A stretch of 48,700 bases of DNA from Paracoccus haematequi (GTDB lineage Bacteria; Pseudomonadota; Alphaproteobacteria; Rhodobacterales; Rhodobacteraceae), in NCBI RefSeq assembly GCF_900631945.1, contig NZ_UZWE01000079.1, forward strand, positions 1 through 48,700, in the 5' to 3' direction. Below the pieces are notes generated by a model. That model ran no database searches and was not told where the DNA came from. It saw only the letters and a list, made by a program, of their open reading frames with translations. The position numbers were made by a program, and so were the translations under genes. Positions 16,667-24,724 of this stretch are shown here, piece after piece (position 1 is the first letter of the stretch; each line of letters opens with the position of its first letter).

Positions 16667-17974
16667 TCAGGGAACCGGGACCGGGGCCACCCCCGGCTTG
16701 CCCGCCAGGATCCATGCATAGACGCGGGCGATCTGGCGGGCCTTGGCGTCCCAGGTGAAATCCCGCAGCGCCCGGTCCCGCCCCGCCCGCGCTATACCCG
16801 GCAGGACCGAGGGATCGGCCAGCACCCCTTCCAGGGCGGCCCGCAGATCCGCCACGATCCCGTCGCGCGGCCCGATGGGGATCTTGAAGCCGGTGGCCTC
16901 GGTCACCAGTTCGCCCGGCCCGGCGTAATCGACCACCATCGGCACCACGCCGAGCGCCATCGCCTCCAGCACCACGCCGCCGCCGAATTCGCGGATCGAC
17001 GGAAAGGTCAGCAGGTTGGCCTGCGCCGCGACATCCTGCACCGCCTGATGCGGCAGGTTGCCGTGAAAGGTCACGGCGTCCTCGATGCCCAGCTGCCGGG
17101 CCTGGTCCTGCAAGCCCGCCCTCATCGGCCCGTCGCCGATCACGTCCAGCACCAGCCGCCCGGCCTGCGCCAGGGGGGCGATGGCGTCCAGAACCATGTC
17201 CGGCCCCTTGTAGGGGACCAGCCGGCCGATGAAGCAGGCGCGCAGCGGGCCGGACAGATCCTGCGGGGCCAGCTTGTTGAAGCGGGCCGGGTCGATGGCG
17301 TTTTCGGGCAGCCAGATCGTCTTGTCGCGATAGCGGACGGGGATTTCGGATTCGGTATGGCGCGACCCGGCCAGGATCGCCGCCGCCGCCGCCAGACTGC
17401 GCCCGCGCAGCGGGTTCAGCTTGTAGGCGCCGCGCAGATAGGACAACCATTCGCGTTCCCGCCGCCGTTCGGCGTCGAACCCCTTGGGCCAGGGCACCCC
17501 GCCGTTCAGCGGGCCCAGCACGAAGGGCACCCCGGCGGCGGCGACCTTGGCGGCGATGGGCGAGGCGACGGTCGGCGACAGGGGCGTCACCCGATGCACC
17601 AGGTCGTATTCGCCCCCCCGGATACGGTCCCCGAAACGCTGCCAAGCCAGACGTTCGAAATAGGGATAGGACAGCGCGTTGATGGCCGTGGTCATGGTCC
17701 ATCCCTTGCCCTTGCCCATTCGCAGGACTTCGGCCAGCCGGTGCAGGGGTTTGGCGATCGCCTCGCTGTCGATGGCGGTGAAATCCCGGCCCTCGACCAG
17801 GCCGGCGCGCAGGATCGCCTCGCGGTTGCGGATCTGGGTGACGATATGGACATCGGCCACCTGCCGCAGGGCATTGGCCAACGACCAGCCGACCAGCGGG
17901 ACCGAGACCCATTCGGGATTGGCCGCCTCGGCGATGACCAGGACGCGGGGGCGGGATGGAGGCTGGGCGGTCAT
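16667..17974 (-). CDS. glycosyltransferase family 4 (GT-B)
   Basis: A 435-residue GT-B glycosyltransferase. The N-terminal acceptor domain begins RVLVIAEAANPEWVSVPLVG. The C-terminal donor domain has FIGRLVPYKGPDMVLDAI, DVIGDGPMRAGLQ and the EX7E-type motif around PSIREFGGGVVLEAMALG. It ends the GT4 cassette, with its ATG overlapping the upstream GT4 stop by 4 bases (ATGA). N-terminal features resemble GT4 enzymes of exosortase loci, but the donor sugar is not predictable. Confidence 0.92.
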   Translation of the reverse strand: MTAQPPSRPRVLVIAEAANPEWVSVPLVGWSLANALRQVADVHIVTQIRNREAILRAGLVEGRDFTAIDSEAIAKPLHRLAEVLRMGKGKGWTMTTAINALSYPYFERLAWQRFGDRIRGGEYDLVHRVTPLSPTVASPIAAKVAAAGVPFVLGPLNGGVPWPKGFDAERRREREWLSYLRGAYKLNPLRGRSLAAAAAILAGSRHTESEIPVRYRDKTIWLPENAIDPARFNKLAPQDLSGPLRACFIGRLVPYKGPDMVLDAIAPLAQAGRLVLDVIGDGPMRAGLQDQARQLGIEDAVTFHGNLPHQAVQDVAAQANLLTFPSIREFGGGVVLEAMALGVVPMVVDYAGPGELVTEATGFKIPIGPRDGIVADLRAALEGVLADPSVLPGIARAGRDRALRDFTWDAKARQIARVYAWILAGKPGVAPVPVP

Positions 17975-19179
17975 GCCCGGTCCCCAGCCAAGGCCGCGGC
18001 CAGCGCGTCGGCGCTGCGCCGGGCACTGAAATCCGCCACGATCCGCTGGCGGGCGGCCTTGCCCAGCGTCCGGCGCAGGGTCGGATCATCCATCAGTCTC
18101 TCCATCGCATCGGCAAGGGCGTGGGGGTTCTCGGGCGGCACCAGAAGTCCATCGCGTCCGTGGGTTATCAGTTCCTTGACGCCGCCTGCATCAGTGCCGA
18201 TCACTGGCAGTTCGCAGGCCATTGCTTCCATATAGGCAACACCCAAGGCTTCATTTCGGCTGGGCAGGACAAAGCCATCCGCCGCATCGAGTTCTTGGCG
18301 CAAGAGAACTTGGTTGATCGAGCCAAGCAGGGTGATTCTGTCACTGACATCAGATCGAGCCAGAGCAGCCTCGACCTCGCGCCGGTATCCGGTGCCGCCA
18401 TGGTCGTCCTCTCCGGCGATACGGATTCGAAAGCCCAGCATCGGATGCCGACGATGCAGGATTGAGGCAGCCTCGATCAGAATATCATATCCCTTGATCC
18501 GATTAAGCCTGCCGCATGAAAGCCACAGGAAAGGATCGGGGCTGTCCGGGCGCGGGGCTGCGGGCGGGCTGAACTGGTCGGTGTTCACCCCCATCGGCAC
18601 CACCCGCACCTTGTCCATCATCGCGGGCATCACCTGCGCCACTGCAGCCCGCAGGGTTTCGGTGATGACGAAGACGAAGGCCGCGTCCTTCCATTTGAAC
18701 GGCTGGTCCGGCCCGTAATCCGACAGCGGCCCGTGCAGCACCAGGCTGTAGGGGATGCCAGAGATCCGGTGGCACAGCGCGGCGATCAGGGCGAAATTCG
18801 CGCAGGAATGCACATGCAGATGCGAAAGCCCCCGCGCCCGGCAGATCCGCGCCAGGCGCAGGGCCATCAGCACGAAAGCCCAGGCCTTGGGCTGGCGCAG
18901 GATCCGGCGGGTGTCGGGATCCGCCGCAAGGCGCGGCAGGGTCCGGGCCAGATCCGGCAGCAGCCGGGCCAGTTCCGCCTTGGGAACCGGGTAAAGCTGG
19001 ATCGCCCCCGCCTGTTCCACCCAGTCGTGCCAGACAGGCTTGGGCGCCAGACGGGTCGAAACGATCTGCGCGCCGATCCCGTGAAAGGCGTCCAGGGCCT
19101 CGATTTCGCGCCAGAAGAAGGAATGGGTCTGGCCCGGAAATTCCGGGATCAGGACGGCGATCTTGCGAGGGGCGGTCAT
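17971..19179 (-). CDS. glycosyltransferase family 4 (mosaic GC content)
   Basis: A 402-residue GT4. N-terminal motif IAVLIPEFPGQTHSFFWREI; donor domain FLWLSCGRLNRIKGYDILIE, FRIRIAGEDDHGGTGYR and PSRNEALGVAYMEAMACELP, with the two catalytic glutamates in the last. Both ends overlap neighbours by 4 bases (ATGA). The stretch encoding the donor domain (about 18150-18530) is much less GC-rich than the rest: positions 18301-18360 are 30 of 60 G+C by hand count, against 46 of 60 at 18901-18960. This suggests the donor half was replaced by recombination. The reading frame is intact across the change. Confidence 0.92.
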   Translation of the reverse strand: MTAPRKIAVLIPEFPGQTHSFFWREIEALDAFHGIGAQIVSTRLAPKPVWHDWVEQAGAIQLYPVPKAELARLLPDLARTLPRLAADPDTRRILRQPKAWAFVLMALRLARICRARGLSHLHVHSCANFALIAALCHRISGIPYSLVLHGPLSDYGPDQPFKWKDAAFVFVITETLRAAVAQVMPAMMDKVRVVPMGVNTDQFSPPAAPRPDSPDPFLWLSCGRLNRIKGYDILIEAASILHRRHPMLGFRIRIAGEDDHGGTGYRREVEAALARSDVSDRITLLGSINQVLLRQELDAADGFVLPSRNEALGVAYMEAMACELPVIGTDAGGVKELITHGRDGLLVPPENPHALADAMERLMDDPTLRRTLGKAARQRIVADFSARRSADALAAALAGDRA

Positions 19180-20384
19180 GCGGAGCTTCCTTCCCGGAAC
19201 AGCGCGGCCAGCTTTCCGGCCTCTTGCGCGATGTCGAATTCGGCCAAGACACGTTGCCGCCCGGCCGCACCCATGTCCGCCGCGCGGGCGGAATCGGCCA
19301 GGATGGCGCAGACCGCCGCCGCAAAGGCTGCCGCGTCGCCCGGCGGCACGATCCGGCCCGAGGTGCCGTCCTCGACCAGTTCGGGGATCCCGGCGATGCG
19401 GGTCGCGACCACCGGGCGGCGCGCGGCCATCGCCTCCATCAGCACGACCGGCACGCCTTCGGCGAAGGAGGGCAGCACGAAGACCGCCGACCGGGCCAGG
19501 GCAGCGGCCACCTCGTCCTGGCTTTGATAGCCGGTGAAGCGCACCGCATGGGCCAAGCCCAGCTGCCGCACCCGGTTCTCCAGCAGGGTGCGGTCCGGCC
19601 CGTCGCCGATCAGCGTCAGGTGCGCCTGCGGATGGGCCGCCAGGATCGGCGCCATCGCCTCGATTAGGATCGGCACGCCCTTGGCCGCGGCCAGCCGCCC
19701 GACGAACAGCAGCCCCTGCCCTTCCGCAGGGGGCGCGTCATAGCGGGCGGGTTCGACCCCGCAATGGACGATGTGCAGTTTCGGCCAGTCCCGGACCGGG
19801 CTGGCCAGCATCGCCTGCGACCGGCAGTAATGCGAGATGCAGGCGACAAAGACCGCATCGGCGATCTTGGCATCCAGCCGCCACCGCGCCGGATCGGTGA
19901 AATCGGCAGGCCCGTGCAGGGTGAAGCTGAACGGGATGCCCGCCAGCCGCGCCGCCAACAGCGCCACGGTGCCGCTGGCCTGGGCGAAATGGTTGTGCAG
20001 ATGGGTGACGCCCTGGGCCTTGAGATGCTGCGCCAGGACGGTGGCTTCCAGGAAATAGAACAGCTGGTACAGCGCCGCCCGCAGGCCCGGCCCGCGCATC
20101 GACCAGGCCTTGCGCAGGGTGCGCAGGTAAAGGCCGGGCCTTTTCAGCGCCGCGACCTGGGCGCCGATCAGGCGGCGCGGGTTCTTCGCCGCCTCCAGGA
20201 TGTTGAAGGTCGCCTGCGCCTCGGCCCGTTCGGCGGGACCGCGATGCTGATCAGGGGGGGATCTCCGGACCGAACAGGTCAGGATATCAAGCCCCTCTGC
20301 GCGCAGCGCCGCTACCTCCCGCAGAATAAAGGTATGCGAGACGGTCGGATAGGAACCGACCAGATAGGCGATGCGGGGTGGCAT
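19176..20384 (-). CDS. glycosyltransferase family 4 (GT-B)
   Basis: A 402-residue GT4 and the first gene of the three-gene ATGA-overlapped cassette. N terminus RIAYLVGSYPTVSHTFILRE (the colanic-acid WcaL/AmsK-like opening); mid-protein GVTHLHNHFAQASGTVALLA; donor domain LLFVGRLAAAKGVPILIEAM, LIGDGPDRTLLENRV and PSFAEGVPVVLMEAMAARRP. The start is set at ATG 20384 because the homologous fold begins there. ATG 20411 and a longer frame to 20510 are possible, and none has a strong ribosome binding site. It is divergent from the next GT2, so the gap 20385-20524 should contain the cassette promoter. Confidence 0.9.
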   Translation of the reverse strand: MPPRIAYLVGSYPTVSHTFILREVAALRAEGLDILTCSVRRSPPDQHRGPAERAEAQATFNILEAAKNPRRLIGAQVAALKRPGLYLRTLRKAWSMRGPGLRAALYQLFYFLEATVLAQHLKAQGVTHLHNHFAQASGTVALLAARLAGIPFSFTLHGPADFTDPARWRLDAKIADAVFVACISHYCRSQAMLASPVRDWPKLHIVHCGVEPARYDAPPAEGQGLLFVGRLAAAKGVPILIEAMAPILAAHPQAHLTLIGDGPDRTLLENRVRQLGLAHAVRFTGYQSQDEVAAALARSAVFVLPSFAEGVPVVLMEAMAARRPVVATRIAGIPELVEDGTSGRIVPPGDAAAFAAAVCAILADSARAADMGAAGRQRVLAEFDIAQEAGKLAALFREGSSA

Positions 20385-20524
20385 GAGGTGGCGACAACTC
20401 TTGAAAACCATTCGGCGGCATCTAAGCGGAAAATGCGCGGCAAGGCCATGGTTGCCAGGAGAAGGGATTATCCCCAAGGTCCACGACGCTGGTGAAAGGC
20501 GGCCCGACAAGCCATAGTCGCGGC

Positions 20525-21616
20525 ATGTCCCGCATCAAGAGTTCGCCCATGCCGACCTGGTCCCTTGTGATTCCCACCTATAATCGCCGCGATGTGCTGC
20601 TGCGGGTGCTGCCGCTGGCCTTCGGACAGACAGTGCCCCCGGTCCAGGTGGTGATCGTGGATTCCTCGCAGGACTGGGAAGTGACGCGGCAGGCGGTGCA
20701 GGATCTGGCAGCGGATTATCCTGCTATAAGGCTGGACTACCTTCAGGCAGAGACGCCGTCCTCGGCCACGCAGCGCAACCAAGGGGTCGAGGCGGCTCTC
20801 GGCGATATCGTCGTGATGATCGACGACGACAGCTTCCTTTACCCCGATTATGTCGAACGGATCCTGGCGGTCTATGCCGCCGACAGCCGAGGCGTGCTGG
20901 CGGGGGTCAATGGCGTGAACGTCCCTGTCATGCCCGATGCCCGAGCCGCGACGGGCCTGGCGCGCAAGGCCGACAGCCAGGCAAAAGTTACGGGGCTGCG
21001 CGACCGGGTGATTCGTTACCGCCTGGGCCGTTGGATCAGCACCCGGATCCTGTTCCAGGACATGCACGCGCTGTTCCTGAAATACGAGGGCGAGCGGCCC
21101 TTGTCGGTCCCTGCGGATTTCGCACATCTGGATGTCACTCCGATGACCTTCATGTCGGGCCACGGTCTCAGCGTGCGGCGCGCCGTCGCCCTGGCCGAGC
21201 CCCTGGATCGGTCGCTGCGCTATTACGCGGCATCAGAGGATCTGGACGCCTCCTATCGCTATGGCCGGCACGGCATCCTGCTGCGCGCCAACGACGCCCT
21301 GTTGCACCACTTCGAGGTGGCGGGTGGCCGTGTGAAACGCCGGACCGCCACGACCTTCCAGTTGCTGAACATGCTGGTCTTCATCAAGCGCAACGCGGAT
21401 CGGCCCGACGCCTGGCTGGGACCCTATCGTCGGATGCTATGGCGCCGCCTTCTGGGCGAGGCGATCAAGGACGCCCTGTCACGCCGCTGGAATTTTCCGC
21501 AGGCGCGTGGCGTGCTGACCGCCATGCGCAACTGGCGCAGGGTCTGGAAAACCCCCGTCGAGGAACTGGACGGGTGGTATCCCGGCCAGCAGCGCGCGAT
21601 CCTGGACCGGCTCTGA
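20525..21616 (+). CDS. glycosyltransferase family 2
   Basis: A GT2 of about 363 residues. Signature pieces: WSLVIPTYNRRDVLLRVLPL, QVVIVDSSQDWEV, TQRNQGVEAALGDIVVMIDD (DDD metal site) and SEDLDASYRYGRHG (ED acceptor motif). The C terminus ends LDGWYPGQQRAILDRL. Possible starts are 20492, 20525 and 20549; the domain begins just after 20549, so the first is least likely. It is transcribed alone, away from the GT4 cassette, and is followed by a minus-strand ribbon-helix-helix gene. Confidence 0.9.
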   Translation: MSRIKSSPMPTWSLVIPTYNRRDVLLRVLPLAFGQTVPPVQVVIVDSSQDWEVTRQAVQDLAADYPAIRLDYLQAETPSSATQRNQGVEAALGDIVVMIDDDSFLYPDYVERILAVYAADSRGVLAGVNGVNVPVMPDARAATGLARKADSQAKVTGLRDRVIRYRLGRWISTRILFQDMHALFLKYEGERPLSVPADFAHLDVTPMTFMSGHGLSVRRAVALAEPLDRSLRYYAASEDLDASYRYGRHGILLRANDALLHHFEVAGGRVKRRTATTFQLLNMLVFIKRNADRPDAWLGPYRRMLWRRLLGEAIKDALSRRWNFPQARGVLTAMRNWRRVWKTPVEELDGWYPGQQRAILDRL

Positions 21617-21646
21617 CCTCAGCTTGCGCGGACCAGAGTGCCGCCC

Positions 21647-21823
21647 CTATTGCGAACCTGTCATGCGTTTTTGAAACTGGTCCTCGGTCAGGCGCTCGAT
21701 CCCGAACCGGTCCAAAGCTTCGAGGACGATCTCGGACGGGGTCTTGCCCGCCTCGCCGGCGGCAATGTCCAGGCCGCGACGAACATCGTCGGGCAGATCG
21801 ATGGGGGGTGATGCGCTTTGCAT
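21647..21823 (-). CDS. small ribbon-helix-helix (CopG/Arc-like) protein
   Basis: A 58-residue open frame with a good ribosome binding site (GGAAGGA about 9 bases before the ATG at 21823). The translation runs from a short strand IDLPDDVRRG into helix-turn-helix-like GKTPSEIVLEALDRFG, the pattern of ribbon-helix-helix DNA-binding proteins such as plasmid antitoxins and CopG-type repressors. No toxin partner is seen on either side, so it may be an orphan antitoxin or a local regulator. It is antisense to no other gene and sits between a GT2 and the amino-sugar island. Identification is from fold pattern only. Confidence 0.6.
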   Translation of the reverse strand: MQSASPPIDLPDDVRRGLDIAAGEAGKTPSEIVLEALDRFGIERLTEDQFQKRMTGSQ

Positions 21824-22104
21824 GGGCAGGATCCTTCCGGGTTCTGCTATCGAACAGAGCTTGGAGCAACAGAGTTCCGCCCGATGGGCGCGTCCGGTCG
21901 CCGCGCGTCAGGAGGCAGGACAGCAAGCTTTTTCATGCTGCAAGCGGTTCGTGGCTGGCGCTTTGCGACAGGGACCGGATACTGTGGAAGTCTCGGCCCG
22001 AAGTTCCGCGACGAGCTGCTGAACGGCACCATATCTACCCGCTTGCCGAACCGCCGGATGGATTTTAAGGACTTGAGCTGCCCCAGGAGGTAAGTGGGAT
22101 TAGT

Positions 22105-23247
22105 ATGATAAACCGTATTCCTTTCAACAAGCCTTCGGTGGTCGGGCGCGAGTTTTCGTTTCTTGAGGAAGCTCTCGAACGGGGCCAGCTGTCCGGAGAC
22201 GGCCACTTCACCAAGCGTTGTAACGAACGCATCGCCGAACTGGCTGGTTCGCCCGCTGCGCTGCTGACCCACTCTTGTACCGCCGCACTCGAGATGGCGG
22301 CCATCCTGTGCGACCTGAAGCCAGGGGATGAGGTCATCATGCCCTCGTTCACCTTTGTCTCCACGGCGAATGCCGTTGCCTTGCGCGGCGCCACGCCGGT
22401 ATTCGTGGATATCGATCGGCGCAGCCTGAATATCGACCCCGACAAGATCGAGGCCGCAATCACGCCGCAGACCCGTGCGATCTTCGCCGTCCATTATGCC
22501 GGCTTCCCGGCCGAGATGGACCGCCTGAACCAGATCGCACAGGCCCACGGCCTGATGGTGGTCGAGGACGCGGCCCAGGCGCTCGGCTCGACCTACAAGG
22601 GACGGCCGGCCGGCAGCCTGGGAGACATCGCCGCCTTCAGCTTTCACGAGACCAAGAACATCATCAGCGGCGAAGGCGGCGCCCTTACGGTGAACCGCCA
22701 GGATCTTGCCGAACGGGCCGAGATCATCAGGGAGAAGGGCACGAACAGGTCGCGCTTCCTGAGAGGCCAGGTGGACAAGTATACCTGGGTCGATATCGGC
22801 TCGTCCTTTCTTCCCGGCGAACTGGTCGCGGCCTTCCTGTTCGCCCAGCTTGAACAGGAAGAAACGATCCGCCGGACCCGCCTTGGCCTTTTCGACCGTT
22901 ACCGGAACGCTTTCGCCGATCTGGCGCAGCAGGAGCGGGTCGTCCTGCCCTGGCACCCTGACGACGTGACCGGCAACGGCCACATGTTCTATCTTCTGAT
23001 GCGGGATATCGACGACCGCGATGCGCTGATCGGGCATCTGCGCGAGGCCGGGATCATTGCCCCGTTCCATTATGTCCCCCTGCACAGCGCGCCGGGCGGA
23101 CGCCGGTTCGGACGCGCCGAGGGCGAGTTGCCCGTGACCGACGACACCTATTCCCGCCTGGTCCGCCTGCCCCTGTATTTCACGCTGGGCGACGAGATCG
23201 ACCGCGTGATCGATGTCACGCGAAGCTGGCTAGGCGTGAATGCCTGA
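22105..23247 (+). CDS. wecE: dTDP-4-amino-4,6-dideoxygalactose transaminase
   Basis: A 380-residue PLP-dependent sugar aminotransferase of the DegT/DnrJ/EryC1/StrS family, closely following WecE (RffA) throughout: IPFNKPSVVG, GDEVIMPSFTFVSTANAVAL, VVEDAAQALGSTYKGR, SFHETKN with the PLP lysine at residue 184, IIREKGTNRSRFLRGQVDKY. WecE converts dTDP-4-keto-6-deoxyglucose to dTDP-4-amino-4,6-dideoxygalactose with glutamate as donor. An AGGAGG (22085-22090) lies 14 bases before the ATG at 22105. RmlA and RmlB, which make the substrate, are not in this window. The next gene is a left-handed beta-helix acyltransferase that could N-acylate the product. Confidence 0.95.
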   Translation: MINRIPFNKPSVVGREFSFLEEALERGQLSGDGHFTKRCNERIAELAGSPAALLTHSCTAALEMAAILCDLKPGDEVIMPSFTFVSTANAVALRGATPVFVDIDRRSLNIDPDKIEAAITPQTRAIFAVHYAGFPAEMDRLNQIAQAHGLMVVEDAAQALGSTYKGRPAGSLGDIAAFSFHETKNIISGEGGALTVNRQDLAERAEIIREKGTNRSRFLRGQVDKYTWVDIGSSFLPGELVAAFLFAQLEQEETIRRTRLGLFDRYRNAFADLAQQERVVLPWHPDDVTGNGHMFYLLMRDIDDRDALIGHLREAGIIAPFHYVPLHSAPGGRRFGRAEGELPVTDDTYSRLVRLPLYFTLGDEIDRVIDVTRSWLGVNA

Positions 23248-23258
23248 GGTCTGAAGAA

Positions 23259-23831
23259 ATGGCTTACCTTTCGGAAGATGCGCTGCGCGCGATGGGCTTC
23301 GCCGAGCTTGGCGTGAACGTGAAGATCAGCGACAAGGCGGCCATCTATGGGGCCGAGCAGATGCGGATCGGCGACAACAGCCGCATCGACGATTTCTGCG
23401 TGGTGTCGGGGACGGTGACGATTGGGCGGAATGTCTATATCGGGCCCTTCGGCCTGATCGCCGGCGGCATGCCCGGCCTCATCTTGGAGGACTTTGCCAC
23501 GCTCGCCTATCGCGTGCAGGTGTTCACGCAGTCCGACGACTACAGCGGCGAGACGATGACGAACTCCACTGTCCCGAAGGACTACAAGAAAGAGATTTTT
23601 GCGTCGGTTCGGCTGGGAAGGCACAGTATCGTCGGCGCGGGGGCGACCATCATGCCCGGCGCCGACCTTGCTGAGGGAACATCGGTGGGCGCCGCGGCAC
23701 TGGTGCTGAAGCCTACGGAACCATGGTCCATCTATGTCGGGAACCCGGCGCGAAAGCTTCGCGACCGCAAGCGTGATCTGCTGGAACTGGAACGTGAATA
23801 TCTGGCCAAGGAAAATCAGCTTGGCCGATAA
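23259..23831 (+). CDS. left-handed beta-helix sugar acyltransferase
   Basis: A 190-residue hexapeptide-repeat acyltransferase. The repeats are visible as VNVKISDKAAIYG, MRIGDNSRIDDFCVVSG, TVTIGRNVYIGPFGLIAGG and SVRLGRHSIVGAGATIMPGA, followed by YVGNPARKLRDRK, the usual end of such domains. Immediately after WecE (11 bases), it probably N-acetylates the new 4-amino group of the dTDP sugar, as VioB or FdtC-type enzymes do in other organisms, in place of the GNAT enzyme WecD. This assignment is by context; O-acetylation is possible. The ATG at 23259 is close to a GAAGAA purine run. Its last 11 bases overlap the next gene. Confidence 0.85.
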   Translation: MAYLSEDALRAMGFAELGVNVKISDKAAIYGAEQMRIGDNSRIDDFCVVSGTVTIGRNVYIGPFGLIAGGMPGLILEDFATLAYRVQVFTQSDDYSGETMTNSTVPKDYKKEIFASVRLGRHSIVGAGATIMPGADLAEGTSVGAAALVLKPTEPWSIYVGNPARKLRDRKRDLLELEREYLAKENQLGR

Positions 23832-24711
23832 ACGAAACTACATCGTCTACACGTTTCCCTGGGACGAAAAGAATGGCGGCGTCATCTTCATGCACAATCT
23901 GGTGCATGAGCTGAACCGGATGGGGGAACGCGCTTTCCTGTGGAAGGCGGCGTCGATCTCCAAGCAGGGTCGCCGTCAACGCCTGCGCAACTGGCTGCGC
24001 CCGGAACCGATGGTTACAAACCCGCTTCTGGACACGCCGGTCGCGCAGCGGCGGGATCTGTCCGCAGACTCGATCGTCATCTATCCCGAGCTTGTGCAGG
24101 GCAATCCGCTGAAGGCGCGGCACGTCGTGCGATGGCTTCTCTACAAGCCAGGCCTCCTGCATCCTTTTGATTTCGGACCCGACGAGATGTTCTTTCGTGT
24201 CGGTCCGATAACGGACCTGCCGGGGATCACCGGGGGCGCACCGGACCTGCTCATGTGGAAGATCAATCCGGCTTACCGCAACGAGAACCGCCCCGACCGC
24301 AAGGGCGTCTGCTACATGGTGCGGAAGGGAAAGGACAAGCCACGCATCCCGGAAACGGAAGCGCCTGATGCAATCCGGATCGATGGCCTGTCCCATGCCG
24401 AGATCAACGACATCTTCAATCGCTGCGATACCTTCTATTCCTATGACGAAGCGACGATGTATTCGCAGTTCGCCGCGATCTGCGGCTGCACCAGCGTGGT
24501 CGTGCCGGGCATGTTCGCTTCCAGGGAGGAATGGGCAGGACAGCATCCGAACGGAAGGCTTGGCATCGCCTATGGGACCGATCCCGCCGAACTCGACCAT
24601 GCCCGCGCCACCCGCCATCTGCTTCTGCAGGACCTGCAGCGGAAAGAAGAGGAAAGCCTCGAGACCGTCCGCAATTTCGTGACCCTGACCCGCCGACGCT
24701 TCTGGGCATAG
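23821..24711 (+). CDS. unknown glycosyltransferase-like protein
   Basis: A 296-residue protein not confidently recognised. It starts NYIVYTFPWDEKNGGVIFMH (a GT-B-like first strand and loop), and later has RPDRKGVCYMVRKGKD, RCDTFYSYDEATMYSQFAAI and CTSVVVPGMFASREEWAGQ, which look like a GT-B donor domain with a C-terminal acidic/Ser site. This layout recalls WavQ-like proteins of LPS loci. The start is TTG at 23821, supported by AAGGA eight bases upstream and an overlap with the acyltransferase gene; the upstream in-frame extension overlaps that gene heavily. As third gene of the amino-sugar operon it may transfer the new sugar. It converges on the flippase gene. Confidence 0.65.
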   Translation: MADKRNYIVYTFPWDEKNGGVIFMHNLVHELNRMGERAFLWKAASISKQGRRQRLRNWLRPEPMVTNPLLDTPVAQRRDLSADSIVIYPELVQGNPLKARHVVRWLLYKPGLLHPFDFGPDEMFFRVGPITDLPGITGGAPDLLMWKINPAYRNENRPDRKGVCYMVRKGKDKPRIPETEAPDAIRIDGLSHAEINDIFNRCDTFYSYDEATMYSQFAAICGCTSVVVPGMFASREEWAGQHPNGRLGIAYGTDPAELDHARATRHLLLQDLQRKEEESLETVRNFVTLTRRRFWA

Positions 24712-24724
24712 GGCATCGGCCTTA

